The position numbers and the translations under genes were made by a program. Below the pieces are notes generated by a model that saw only the letters and a program-made list of their open reading frames with translations, ran no database searches and had not been told where the DNA came from. From the NCBI RefSeq assembly GCF_024345475.1, contig NZ_JAGQBE010000011.1:1-57895 (forward strand): DNA of 57,895 nucleotides, given 5' to 3'. The stretch comes from Cyanobium sp. T1B-Tous (GTDB lineage Bacteria > Cyanobacteriota > Cyanobacteriia > PCC-6307 > Cyanobiaceae). Shown one piece after another: positions 1 through 8,268 of this stretch (the first letter of the stretch is position 1; every line of letters starts with the position of its first letter).

Positions 1-1207
1 AGCCGTCGTTGTTGGACCAGAGGCCCGCCATCTCCTCGCCCAGGGCGATCACACAGGCCCCGGTGAGGGTGGCCAGATCCACCACCGCATCGGGCTCGAG
101 CTTGCAGGCATACACCAGGGCATCGGCCAGGGTGAGCCGCCCCTCGGCATCGGTGTTGTTGATTTCAATCGTTTTGCCGTTGGAGGCGGTCACGATCGCG
201 CCGGGGTGGATGGCCCCGCCGCTGATCATGTTTTCGCAGGCGGCCACGATCATGTGCACCTCCACGCCGGCGGGCTTCAGCTCGGCGATGGCCCGCATGG
301 CCCCCAGCACCGCCGCGCTGCCCCCCATGTCGTACTTCATCATCTCGATCTGGGAGCCGGCGGTTTTGAGGTTGTAGCCGCCGGAATCGAAGGTGAGGCC
401 CTTGCCCACCAGCACCAGCCGGCGGCTGGCCTCACCGGCGGGGCGGTAGGTGAGGTGGATGAATTTCGGCGCCAGATCGGAGCCCTGGGCCACCGCCAGG
501 TAGGAGCCCATGCCCAGGGCCTCGCAGTCGTTGCGCTCCAGCACCCTCAGCTCCAGGCCGAAGTCGTGGGAGATCGCAGCAGCGGTGTCCGCCAGGTGCT
601 GGGGGGTGGCCACGTTGGGTGGGGCCGCCACCAGCTCCCGGGCCAGCTCCACGCCTGCGCAAGTGGCCGACACCGCCGCCAGGGTGGGCTGGGCAACCTC
701 GGCCAGACCGATCAGGCTGACCGTCTCCGGCAGGTTCCGGGGCTCGGGTTCTCCCTTGAAGCGCTGGTCGCTGAACAGGGCCAGGCGGGCGGCCTCGGCC
801 ATGGTCCGGGCTGCGGCGCCGGACTCCAGCCCTGCCAGCGGCATGGCCAGGCCGAGATGGCGGGCCCCGGCGGTGGCGGCGGCCTGGCTGGCGGCGGCGC
901 AGGCCTGGCGCAGGCCTGTGAGGTCAAAGTCGGCCGGGGCCCCCAGGCCCACCAGGATCAGGGTCTGGGGGGCGCCGTCGAGGCGCTCCAGGCTCAGGCA
1001 GGTGCCGGGCTTGGCCTTGAAGCGCCGTTGCTCCAGCCGGCCAGGAAGAGATGGGTCGAGGCGGGCCGCCAGCTGGGCCAGCAGCACCGGCTCGGGTTGC
1101 CCGGCTTCTGGGGTGTCGCTGCCGGCGAACAGGCCGACGGCCAGGCAATCCCCGTCCCACTGGTCCAGAACCGTGGGCAGGGTGTCGGGGATGCAGCGAA
1201 ACTCCAT
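1..1207 (-). CDS. pepA: Leucyl aminopeptidase PepA (3' end outside window)
   Basis: Cytosolic M17 zinc metallopeptidase that removes N-terminal residues in peptide turnover. Translating the minus strand from the ATG at 1207 gives one open frame to the window edge. It carries the M17 signature NTDAEGRL near positions 130-155, and upstream of it the metal-binding stretch GKGLTFDSGGYNLK. About 400 residues are visible of a family length near 490, so the C-terminus is missing. It lies 43 bases downstream of the GIY-YIG gene on the same strand and may share its transcript. No SD-like sequence is evident before the ATG. Confidence 0.95.
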   Translation of the reverse strand, partial: MEFRCIPDTLPTVLDQWDGDCLAVGLFAGSDTPEAGQPEPVLLAQLAARLDPSLPGRLEQRRFKAKPGTCLSLERLDGAPQTLILVGLGAPADFDLTGLRQACAAASQAAATAGARHLGLAMPLAGLESGAAARTMAEAARLALFSDQRFKGEPEPRNLPETVSLIGLAEVAQPTLAAVSATCAGVELARELVAAPPNVATPQHLADTAAAISHDFGLELRVLERNDCEALGMGSYLAVAQGSDLAPKFIHLTYRPAGEASRRLVLVGKGLTFDSGGYNLKTAGSQIEMMKYDMGGSAAVLGAMRAIAELKPAGVEVHMIVAACENMISGGAIHPGAIVTASNGKTIEINNTDAEGRLTLADALVYACKLEPDAVVDLATLTGACVIALGEEMAGLWSNNDG

Positions 1208-1250
1208 GGGCCGGCCGGGGGTGGCGCGATCGTAGCCAGGGCGATCCGGT

Positions 1251-1844
1251 TCACTCCGCCTGGAAGGGCGTGGCCCAGCGGCTGCGGGTTTCCTTGTTGA
1301 AGGGGGGCAGCCAGCGCTGGATCAGCGCCTGCTCGAGGGCCCGCCGTGGCCGGGTGGCCTCGGGTGCATCCAGCCAGAAGCGGATGCTCAGCTGGCAGGT
1401 CAGGCCAGCGGCCAGCAGCGCCTCGCTGTAGGCCGCCAGGTAGGCCTTGCAGTCATGTTCGCCCTTCCAGCGCTGGTCGGCCCGGCCCGTCTCCCCGACG
1501 TAGAGGAGCAGGGGCTGGCCCAGGTTGGCGGGGCGATCAGCCACAAAATAGAGGGCCGCACCCCGCTGGGGAGCCGTGGGCCAGCGCCAGAAGGACAGGG
1601 GTTGGGGCCGCAGCATCAGGGGGTTGGGCGGCTCGGCCTGCCCAGCGGTGGCTGGACCCGGTTCGCCGAACAGGGAGCCCTGCTGAGGGGCGTCGCCCTG
1701 CTCGCTCAGCAGGGGGTGCTGGTGGGCGGCCAGGCGGGCCTGCCACTCCAGCAGCTGGTGGGCCAGCAGCGGAAGCTCCTGGGCTCCGCCCTCCTTCGCG
1801 CCTGTGAGGGCCGATGGGCCGAACAGTTCCCCCTGGCGTGCCAT
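1251..1844 (-). CDS. GIY-YIG nuclease-like protein
   Basis: Probable DNA-acting protein of 197 residues. The C-terminal half carries a GIY-YIG-like core: ALYFV around residues 95-99, LLLYVGET around 111-118, and a glutamate in LEQALIQRWLPPFN near the end that fits the catalytic Glu and terminal Asn of the fold. The N-terminal half is low in recognisable structure but contains two QxxLF pentapeptides (QGELF at 4-8, QGSLF at 55-59) that resemble beta-clamp-binding motifs. The start lies 4 bases after the stop of the helix-hairpin-helix gene, so the two are probably co-transcribed. The substrate is unknown, and nuclease activity is inferred from the motifs only. Confidence 0.72.
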   Translation of the reverse strand: MARQGELFGPSALTGAKEGGAQELPLLAHQLLEWQARLAAHQHPLLSEQGDAPQQGSLFGEPGPATAGQAEPPNPLMLRPQPLSFWRWPTAPQRGAALYFVADRPANLGQPLLLYVGETGRADQRWKGEHDCKAYLAAYSEALLAAGLTCQLSIRFWLDAPEATRPRRALEQALIQRWLPPFNKETRSRWATPFQAE

Positions 1845-1848
1845 GGCC

Positions 1849-2538
1849 CTAGCGGTCCCTGGCGGAGGGCGGCAACACCGGTCCAGCCGGACCGGGCCGG
1901 AACTGAACCCGGCCGATCCAGCTTTCCACCAGCGCGGCCGGCAACTGCAGCCGCTGCTGCAGGTCGGCCAGATCCAGGAAGGGGCCGCGCCCCCGCTCCC
2001 GCAACAGCCGGTTGAGCCGTTCCGCTCCCAGGCCCAGGGGCTCCAGCTCCCGGGCTGGGGCCCGGTTGAGATCGATCCGGCTGGGGGGGCCTGCCGCCAG
2101 GGCGGGTTCGCCGTACCAGCGAAACTCCAGCAGGGGCAGCCAGGCCTGCACCATGGCGTCGGGCAGCTCCAGCACCCGTTGCAGGTCGTCGCTGCCGCTC
2201 AGCTGGACGCCGCCGGCTTGGAGACGCAGCAGCAGGTCCACCTGGGCTGGCTCCAGGCCGGGCAGTCGCAGCCAGTCGGCGGCGGTGGCGCGGTTCACGT
2301 CGAGACGCCAACCCAGGGCGGCGGCGCGCTCCACGGCTGCGGCGTCCTCCAGGCGGAGGTTGGGGTCCTGCTGGAGTTTCAGGGCCAGCAGATCCCGCTC
2401 CACGTGCTCCCGGTGGCGCTCTTCGGCGGGAGCCTCGCCGCAGGAGGGCTGGGGGGGCTGGCGGCTGGGCGCCGGAATCTGGCCAGTGGCCCGCAGCACC
2501 TGACGGGCCAGGGGATCCAACCAGTGCCGCTGGGCCAT
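1849..2538 (-). CDS. ComEA-like helix-hairpin-helix DNA-binding protein
   Basis: Contains two tandem ComEA-type helix-hairpin-helix units, each opening with a D-x-N-R-A motif (LDVNRATAADW and IDLNRAPARELEPL). Such units bind DNA without sequence specificity. No signal peptide or membrane segment is evident, so it is more likely a cytosolic DNA-binding protein than the periplasmic ComEA receptor. I chose the ATG at 2538 because the protein then begins MAQRHWLDPLARQVL. An ATG at 2556 or TTG at 2559 would add a few residues. It directly precedes the GIY-YIG gene, which suggests a joint role in DNA processing. That pairing is inference. Confidence 0.72.
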   Translation of the reverse strand: MAQRHWLDPLARQVLRATGQIPAPSRQPPQPSCGEAPAEERHREHVERDLLALKLQQDPNLRLEDAAAVERAAALGWRLDVNRATAADWLRLPGLEPAQVDLLLRLQAGGVQLSGSDDLQRVLELPDAMVQAWLPLLEFRWYGEPALAAGPPSRIDLNRAPARELEPLGLGAERLNRLLRERGRGPFLDLADLQQRLQLPAALVESWIGRVQFRPGPAGPVLPPSARDR

Positions 2539-2571
2539 GGCGGAGCGCCACCGCATCAAATCCGCCTGAAC

Positions 2572-3285
2572 CTAGCGGGGGTCTTCGTGGTCAGGCCAGT
2601 CGATCAGACCCCAGCGCAGGCCGAGCACGGCGGCGTGGGTGCGGTCGCGGGCCTGGAGCTTGCGGCTGAGATGGCGCAGGTGGGTTTTCACGGTGTCGGG
2701 CGTGACAAACAACTGCTGGCCGATTTCGCCGTTGCTGTCGCCCCGCGCCACCAGGGTCAGCACCTCGCGCTCGCGCTCGCTCAGGGCTTCGAGGGGGCCC
2801 GGGCCAGCCGGACCCTGGCGAAACAGTTCGGTGAGGCTGCGGTCCACGTAAACGCCGCCGCCGCTGATGGCATGCAGGGCGGCCATGGCGCTGCCCAGGC
2901 CGAGGCGGGACTCCACCAGCAGGCCATCACAGCCGGCCGCGATGGCGCGCTGGATCGCCGCCTGGCGGTGCTCCTGGGTGACCAGCAGCAGGGTGTGGAT
3001 TGTTGGCCAGCGTTGTTTGATCTCCTGCACCAGGGCCACCCCCGACCCCTGCTCCAGGGTGTCGCTCAAAAACACCATGGAGGGTTGGTGCCGCTCCACC
3101 AGGGCCAGCCCTGCTGCTTCGCAGGTGGCGGCCCCGACCAGCTGCTCCCGGTCCACCAGGGCGCCCACAAACAGACTCAGCAGGGCCCGGTTGCCGAGGC
3201 AGGTCACCAGCCGGGCCTCGCGCAGCAGGTTGTGGATCTGGCCGGTGTTGCGACGGAGCTGCTCGAGCTTGGGAGTGAAGTCCAT
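2572..3285 (-). CDS. LuxR-family response regulator
   Basis: Transcription factor of 237 residues with an N-terminal receiver-like domain (about 1-145) and a C-terminal LuxR/NarL helix-turn-helix (about 165-230, core LSEREREVLTLVARG and TPDTVKTHLRHLSRKL). The receiver keeps an Asp at the phosphorylation strand (VFLSD) and a Thr (LLLVT). It lacks the usual acidic pair at the first strand and has no Lys where the conserved Lys is expected (LLVES), so phosphorylation may be weak or absent. No sensor kinase gene is nearby. It is divergent from the DUF1825 gene, with 116 bases between the starts. The target genes cannot be read from the sequence. Confidence 0.85.
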   Translation of the reverse strand: MDFTPKLEQLRRNTGQIHNLLREARLVTCLGNRALLSLFVGALVDREQLVGAATCEAAGLALVERHQPSMVFLSDTLEQGSGVALVQEIKQRWPTIHTLLLVTQEHRQAAIQRAIAAGCDGLLVESRLGLGSAMAALHAISGGGVYVDRSLTELFRQGPAGPGPLEALSEREREVLTLVARGDSNGEIGQQLFVTPDTVKTHLRHLSRKLQARDRTHAAVLGLRWGLIDWPDHEDPR

Positions 3286-3401
3286 GGCTGGGGCTCACGG
3301 GCGCCGAGCACTGGTTCCATGCTGGCGGGATTACGTCTATCCGCACTCCCCAGAGGGGCCCTTGGTCACCAGAATCGGACCACCGCAACGCTGCCAGGGT
3401 C

Positions 3402-3725
3402 ATGGCGTTCTTTGAATCCGAGATCGTTCAGGACGAAGCCAAGCGTCTGTTCGGCGACTACCAGCAGCTGATGCAGCTCGGCGGTGAGTACGGCAAGTTC
3501 GATCGCGAGGGCAAGAAGCTCTACATCGAAAAGATGGAAGACATGATGGAGCGCTATCGGGTGTTCATGAAGCGCTTCGAACTCTCCGAGGATTTCCAGG
3601 CCAAGCTCACCGTGGAGCAGCTGCGGACCCAGCTCAGCCAGTTCGGCCTGACGCCCGAAACCATGTTCCAGCAGATGCACCAGACCCTCGAGCGCATGAA
3701 GGGTCAGCTCGATACCCCCGCTTAG
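3402..3725 (+). CDS. DUF1825 family protein
   Basis: Small (107 residues), mostly helical, highly charged protein restricted to cyanobacteria. The sequence begins [20 protein letters not shown] and continues with a long amphipathic region containing [21 protein letters not shown], as in the DUF1825 family. No signal or membrane segment is present. Function is unknown. It lies 47 bases upstream of tyrS on the same strand and may be co-transcribed with it. Confidence 0.87.
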   Translation: MAFFESEIVQDEAKRLFGDYQQLMQLGGEYGKFDREGKKLYIEKMEDMMERYRVFMKRFELSEDFQAKLTVEQLRTQLSQFGLTPETMFQQMHQTLERMKGQLDTPA

Positions 3726-3772
3726 CGGCTGCGTACGATCCGGCCACACCGCCACCCAGGGGGCCTGCGCTG

Positions 3773-5080
3773 ATGACCGGATCGCAACCGTCCGCAGTGC
3801 AACCGTCTGCAGTGCAACCGTCCGCCCTGAAGGCCTCCCTGCCGGCCTGGCTGGCCCGGGGTATGGCCGACCTGTTCCCAGCTGGTGCGGCAGCCGAGGA
3901 TCCGGATCAACAGCTCCGTGCCCGGCTCGACCAGGCAGAGCGCCGCGGTGTGCCGTTGCGGGTGAAGCTCGGCATCGACCCCACGGGCTCCGACATCCAC
4001 CTGGGTCACTCGATCCTGTTCCGCAAGCTGCGGGCTTTCCAGGATGCGGGCCACACCGCGGTGCTGATCATCGGCGACTTCACCGCCCGCATTGGGGATC
4101 CCACGGGCAAGAGTGCCACCCGGGTGCAGCTCAGCGCCGCCGAGGTGGAGGCCAATGCGGACACCTATCTCGTGCAGCTGGGCCTGGGGCAGGACCCGGA
4201 GCGGGCCCTGCTTGATTTCCACACCCCCGGTCGGCTGGAGGTGCGCCGCAACAGTGAATGGCTGGCGGGCCTGGATCTGCCCAAGGTGATCGAACTGCTG
4301 GGCACCAGCACCGTGGGTCAGATGCTGGCCAAGGAAGACTTCGCCAATCGCTACGGCTCCGGCACGCCCATTTCCCTGCACGAGTTCCTCTACCCGCTGC
4401 TGCAGGGCTACGACTCGGTGGCCATTGAGGCCGACCTGGAACTCGGCGGCACCGACCAGAAGTTCAATGTGGCCATGGGCCGCGATCTGCAGCGCCATTT
4501 CGGCCAGCGCCCCCAGTTCGGGATGCTCCTGCCGATCCTGCCGGGCCTCGATGGCGTGCAGAAGATGAGCAAGAGCCTGGGCAACACGGTGGGTCTCAGC
4601 GACGACCCTCTCTCGATGTATTCCAAGCTCGAGAAGGTGCCCGATGCGGTGGTGGAGGACTACCTCACCCTGCTCACCAACCTGGACCTGGAGGCGCTGC
4701 CGGCCAACCCCCGCGAGCGCCAGAAGGCGATGGCCCTGGAGATCACCCGCCAGCGCCATGGGGCGGCGGCCGCCAGTGCCGCCCAGGCCGATGCGGCCAG
4801 CTTGGTGGGCGGTGCCCAAGGCGCCGGGGCAGCCGATGCCGAGGTGCCTGAGGCCTCCCTGGCGGCCGTGAATTTCCCGGCCAAGGCCTTCTATCTGCTC
4901 AGCGCCGTGGGCCTCTGTGCCAGCAGCAGCGAGGCCCGCCGCCAGATCCAGGGGGGCGGGGTGAAGCTCGATGGCTTGAAGCTGGCCGATCCCAACCAGG
5001 AGTTCGCCGGCGCCGAGGCCCTCGCCGGCAAGGTGCTGCAGCTGGGCAAGAAGACCTTCCGGCGGCTGGTGCTGGACTGA
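3773..5080 (+). CDS. tyrS: Tyrosyl-tRNA synthetase
   Basis: Class I aminoacyl-tRNA synthetase that charges tRNA-Tyr. The HIGH-type motif is HLGHS (residues about 79-83), the KMSKS motif is intact (KMSKSLGNT, near 264), and a C-terminal S4-like RNA-binding domain covers roughly the last 70 residues. At 435 residues the length is normal for the TyrZ-like long form. The first 19 residues are unusual: the pentapeptide QPSAV occurs three times (the last ending in L), encoded by a 15-bp tandem triplication just after the start codon. The conserved catalytic part begins around [11 protein letters not shown], so this extension is probably dispensable. Confidence 0.97.
   Translation: MTGSQPSAVQPSAVQPSALKASLPAWLARGMADLFPAGAAAEDPDQQLRARLDQAERRGVPLRVKLGIDPTGSDIHLGHSILFRKLRAFQDAGHTAVLIIGDFTARIGDPTGKSATRVQLSAAEVEANADTYLVQLGLGQDPERALLDFHTPGRLEVRRNSEWLAGLDLPKVIELLGTSTVGQMLAKEDFANRYGSGTPISLHEFLYPLLQGYDSVAIEADLELGGTDQKFNVAMGRDLQRHFGQRPQFGMLLPILPGLDGVQKMSKSLGNTVGLSDDPLSMYSKLEKVPDAVVEDYLTLLTNLDLEALPANPRERQKAMALEITRQRHGAAAASAAQADAASLVGGAQGAGAADAEVPEASLAAVNFPAKAFYLLSAVGLCASSSEARRQIQGGGVKLDGLKLADPNQEFAGAEALAGKVLQLGKKTFRRLVLD
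3785..3829 (+). repeat. 15-bp in-frame tandem triplication in tyrS 5' end
   Basis: Three consecutive 15-base units (3785-3799, 3800-3814, 3815-3829) with the pattern CAACCGTCYGCAGTG. The second differs by one base and the third diverges at its end. They encode [10 protein letters not shown] and QPSAL directly after the TyrS initiator region. The structure is that of a replication-slippage minisatellite, and the unit length keeps the frame. Confidence 0.9.
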
Positions 5081-5111
5081 GGGCTCCGGACGAGACCCCA
5101 ACCAGCAGCGC

Positions 5112-5303
5112 TTAGCGGGTGCCGAGCAGGTCGTCCCAGCTCGGGCTCTGGGCCGTTGCCCCATCCGCCACCGCCCCATCACCGCAGCGGCAGGGGATGG
5201 TGATGACGGCATCGCCCCAGGGGTGCCAGGCAGGCAGGGGGCAGCACGGGGCTAGCTCCAGGCTGAGGGACACCGGCAGGGGGGTGGGCTCGGAGAAGGC
5301 CAT
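5112..5303 (-). CDS. Small hypothetical protein between tyrS and pyrF
   Basis: Short reading frame of 63 residues ([13 protein letters not shown] start; C-terminus SWDDLLGTR). Composition is protein-like, with Cys pairs ([17 protein letters not shown]), but I recognise no family. Starting at the ATG at 5303 avoids the pyrF start region. A longer version from 5375 would overlap it. It is convergent with tyrS (31-base gap) and divergent from pyrF. It could be a genuine lineage-specific small protein or chance. Confidence 0.42.
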   Translation of the reverse strand: MAFSEPTPLPVSLSLELAPCCPLPAWHPWGDAVITIPCRCGDGAVADGATAQSPSWDDLLGTR

Positions 5304-5362
5304 GGCCACGGCTCGCACGGGTCCAGCCTGGGTGGTGGGATCGGCACCTCGATGCAGTGCTG

Positions 5363-6145
5363 ATGCCATCGCCATGTCGCCTGGGCGACGCCCTCCCTAA
5401 CCTGCAATTCAGCTGTCAGCGGCCCTTGCTCGATCCTGCCGATCGGATCATCGTCGCCCTCGACGGCATGGCGCCCGCCCAGGCCCTGGCCCTGGCGCGG
5501 GCCTTGCCGGGCCTGCGCTGGGTGAAGGTGGGCCTGGAGCTGTTCGTGGCCGGCGGGCCGGCCGTGGTGCAGCAGCTGCGCGATCAGGGCCAGCGGGTGT
5601 TCCTCGATCTCAAGTTCCACGACATCCCGGCCACCATGGCCGGTTCCTGCCGCAGCGCGGCGCGGCTGGGGGCTGAGCTGATCACGGTGCATGCCTGTGC
5701 TGGCAGTGAGGCCCTGGCGGCGGCCCAGGCGGCGGCGGTGGAGTCGGCCGCGGCGGCTGGCCTGCCGGCTCCCACCCTGCTGGCGGTGACGGTGCTCACC
5801 AGCTGGGATCCGGCCCGCTTCGCCGGCGAGCTGGCCATCGGCGAGCCCGTGGCCGACTACGTGCCCCGGCTGGCCCAGCTGGCGGCCGGCGCCGGCATCG
5901 GTGGTTGCGTGTGCTCCCCCCTGGAAGTGACGGCCCTGCGGGCGGCCCACCCCGAGCCCTTCGCCCTCGTTACCCCGGGCATTCGCCCGGCTGGGGCGGC
6001 CCTGGGGGATCAGCAGCGGGTGCTCACGCCGGCCCAGGCCCTGGCCGCAGGAGCCAGCCAGTTGGTGATCGGCCGGCCGATCACGGCGGCAGCCGATCCG
6101 GCGGCAGCCTTTGCCGCCTGCTGCCGGGAGCTGGATCCGGGATGA
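5363..6145 (+). CDS. pyrF: Orotidine 5'-phosphate decarboxylase
   Basis: Last step of de novo UMP synthesis (OMP to UMP plus CO2). The catalytic D-x-K-x-x-D array is present as [10 protein letters not shown], the N-terminal strand IIVALDGM is typical of the TIM barrel, and the phosphate-binding end (VIGRPIT) lies near the C-terminus. Candidate starts are GTG 5357 and ATG 5363. I use the ATG. The first 20 or so residues before the ADRIIVALD strand are longer than in many homologues. The stop overlaps the next gene's ATG (ATGA), indicating translational coupling. Confidence 0.95.
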   Translation: MPSPCRLGDALPNLQFSCQRPLLDPADRIIVALDGMAPAQALALARALPGLRWVKVGLELFVAGGPAVVQQLRDQGQRVFLDLKFHDIPATMAGSCRSAARLGAELITVHACAGSEALAAAQAAAVESAAAAGLPAPTLLAVTVLTSWDPARFAGELAIGEPVADYVPRLAQLAAGAGIGGCVCSPLEVTALRAAHPEPFALVTPGIRPAGAALGDQQRVLTPAQALAAGASQLVIGRPITAAADPAAAFAACCRELDPG

Positions 6146-7041
6146 GCGGGTTGCGTGCCACCAGCCGCTTCCGCCAGCTGCTGGCGGCGCCGCAGATCCT
6201 GCAAATGCCCTGCTGCCACGACGGGCTCTCGGCCCGGATCCTGGAGCAAGCCGGTTTCGAGGCAATTGCGGCGGCTGGCTACGGGCTGTCGGGAAGCCTG
6301 CTGGGGGCCCCTGATATCGGCTTGCTGAGTGCCAGCGAGATGCTGCAGGCCTACGGCCGGATTTGCCAGGCCGTGGCGATCCCGGTGTTCGTGGATCTGG
6401 ATACGGGCTTCGGCGATGTCAATAACGTGATTCGTGCCGTGCGGGAGGCGGAGCGCGCCGGGGCTGCGGCCCTGTTCATTGAGGACCAGACCTATCCCAA
6501 GCGTTGCGGCCATATGGCCGGCAAGCAGGTGGTGCCGGTGGAGGAGTTCCTGCCCAAGCTGCAGGCGGCCCTCTGGGCCCGGCAGGACCCCGATCTGGTG
6601 ATCACGGCCCGCACCGATGCCGCTGGCGTGCTCGGCCTCGACGAGGCGCTGCGCCGCGCCCGCCTCTACGCAGCGGCCGGTGCCGATCTGGTGTTCGTGG
6701 AAGCCCTGGAGAGCGAGGCGGCCATGCGCGCTGCCAACCAGCTGCTCGCCGAGCTGGGGACTCCCAGCATGGCCAACCTGATTGAAGGCGGCCGCACCCC
6801 GCTGCTCACGGCCGAGGCCCTGCAGGAGATGGGGTATGCGGTGGTGGCCCATCCCTGCGGCTCGGTGTTCACGGCGGCCCAGGCCCTGCAGGACTGGGCC
6901 CAGCACCTGCGTCAGCACGGCACCAGTGCCGGCTTCGAAGGCCGCATGTTGGATTTCGAGCGCTACGCCCTGCTGGTGGGTCTCGACACCATTCGTGCCC
7001 GCCAGGCCGGGTTCAGCGGACCCGCATCACACCACCAGTGA
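6142..7041 (+). CDS. Isocitrate lyase/PEP mutase family protein
   Basis: TIM-barrel enzyme of the ICL/PEPM superfamily (299 residues). It shows the Mg-binding DLDTGFGD segment, an ED in LFIEDQ, the family active-site loop in the form KRCGHMAGK, and ITARTDA. These fit methylisocitrate-lyase, oxaloacetate-decarboxylase or carboxyphosphonoenolpyruvate-mutase-like members. The exact substrate cannot be decided from sequence, and no phosphonate or methylcitrate genes are nearby. The start is the ATG at 6142, overlapping the pyrF stop by 4 bases. The 3' end overlaps the convergent glycosyltransferase gene by 15 bases. Confidence 0.86.
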   Translation: MSGLRATSRFRQLLAAPQILQMPCCHDGLSARILEQAGFEAIAAAGYGLSGSLLGAPDIGLLSASEMLQAYGRICQAVAIPVFVDLDTGFGDVNNVIRAVREAERAGAAALFIEDQTYPKRCGHMAGKQVVPVEEFLPKLQAALWARQDPDLVITARTDAAGVLGLDEALRRARLYAAAGADLVFVEALESEAAMRAANQLLAELGTPSMANLIEGGRTPLLTAEALQEMGYAVVAHPCGSVFTAAQALQDWAQHLRQHGTSAGFEGRMLDFERYALLVGLDTIRARQAGFSGPASHHQ

Positions 7042-8241
7042 GCCCTGGGGCACCAGCTCGGCGTAGAGCGCTTCGAGGGCGTTGATGTTGCCCTCCAGGG
7101 TGTAGCGCTCCAGGGCCCGCTGGCGGGCGCGGCGGCCCAGCTCGGCGGTGAGGACGGGTTGGTCGCGCAGCACCGGCAACAGGGTGCGCAGCTGGGTGGT
7201 GACCCCCTGGGTGCTGATCACAATGCCGGCGCCCCCTTCGAGCACTTCCCCATCGGCGCCGGCATCGGTGGCGATGCAGGCGGTGCCGCCGGCCATCGCT
7301 TCGAGCAGGGCCAGGCTCAGTCCCTCCACCAGGGAGGGCAGCAGGAACACTTCCGCCAGCTGCTGGAAGGCCACCCGTCGCTCCAGGCTGGGCTCGTAGC
7401 CCCACCACACCAGGTCGGGTTCATCGCCCGTGGCCTGCAGGGCGCTGCGCAGGGGGCCATCGCCCACGATCACCAGCACGCAGCCGGCTGGGCGCACGAG
7501 CCGCCAGGCCTTGATCAGGGCCTCCACGTTTTTCTCGGTGGCCACCCGCCCCATGTAAAGGAAGACGCGCCGGCCGGCAAAGCGCTGGCGCAGCTCCTGC
7601 AGCTCGGGGCTGGGCTGGCCCCCGCCGGGGAGGCTGTCGGGGGCGGGACGCCAGGTGTCGGTGTCGACGCCGTTGGGGATCACCGCCAGCCGCTCGGCCC
7701 GCACGCCCAGGCGCAGCAGCACGTCGGCCTGCAGCTCGGAGAACACGATCACCTTGTCGAATTTGGCCAGGGTCGGGGCGTAGAGCTGGTACGTGAGCTG
7801 CTGGGTGCCGGCGGTGAGGTTGCGCAGGCTGGCGTCAAAGGCGGGATGGAACGTCGCCACCACCGGCAGCCCCAGCTGCTGGCAGAGGTCGGGCAGGCGG
7901 AAGTCCAGGGGGGAGAGGGTGAGGCTGGCGTGCACCAGGTCGGGCTTGAGCCGCTCGAGGGACTCGCGCAGCTCCCGTTGGGCCCCCAGGGAGGGAATCG
8001 TGTACACCTGGGATTTCACCAGGTAAGGCAGGGCCACTTCCGGGCCCCCGCCATTGCTGTCGCCGAGGTTCTCAACCTCTGGCAACACGTCGCCGGAACG
8101 GCCCAGGCTGCCGGCCGGCGTATCGAAGTGGATAAAGCTGATCCCGTGGCCGCGGCTGCGCAGCGCATGGGTGGTGGTCAGTCCGTAGGTGACGTTGCCG
8201 CAGAACGGGGTTTTCTTGCCCAGCCAGGCAATGTGGGCCAC
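7027..8241 (-). CDS. Family 4 glycosyltransferase
   Basis: GT-B-fold transferase of 404 residues. The N-terminal acceptor domain begins MAHIAWLGKKTPFCGN. The C-terminal nucleotide-sugar domain contains VFLYMGRVATEKN and the E-x7-E element EGLSLALLE, followed by AGGTACIATDAG, as expected for retaining GT4 enzymes. Homologous cyanobacterial proteins act in glycolipid or polysaccharide assembly, but the acceptor is not evident here. It is the last gene of the minus-strand run lrtA-deoC-recO-MFS-GT, 27 bases after the MFS stop. Confidence 0.88.
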   Translation of the reverse strand: MAHIAWLGKKTPFCGNVTYGLTTTHALRSRGHGISFIHFDTPAGSLGRSGDVLPEVENLGDSNGGGPEVALPYLVKSQVYTIPSLGAQRELRESLERLKPDLVHASLTLSPLDFRLPDLCQQLGLPVVATFHPAFDASLRNLTAGTQQLTYQLYAPTLAKFDKVIVFSELQADVLLRLGVRAERLAVIPNGVDTDTWRPAPDSLPGGGQPSPELQELRQRFAGRRVFLYMGRVATEKNVEALIKAWRLVRPAGCVLVIVGDGPLRSALQATGDEPDLVWWGYEPSLERRVAFQQLAEVFLLPSLVEGLSLALLEAMAGGTACIATDAGADGEVLEGGAGIVISTQGVTTQLRTLLPVLRDQPVLTAELGRRARQRALERYTLEGNINALEALYAELVPQGSLVV

Positions 8242-8268
8242 CAGGGCTCGCGCGTCCGGGAGACCACG

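Noticed and set aside
206-1300. Long plus-strand frame (364 codons) over the left edge
   Set aside because: It is antisense to pepA. The product is Gly/His/Gln-rich without any domain, typical of shadow frames in high-GC genes.
1804-3471. 555-codon plus-strand frame
   Set aside because: Lies antisense to the helix-hairpin-helix and LuxR genes and has no domain; a GC-driven shadow.
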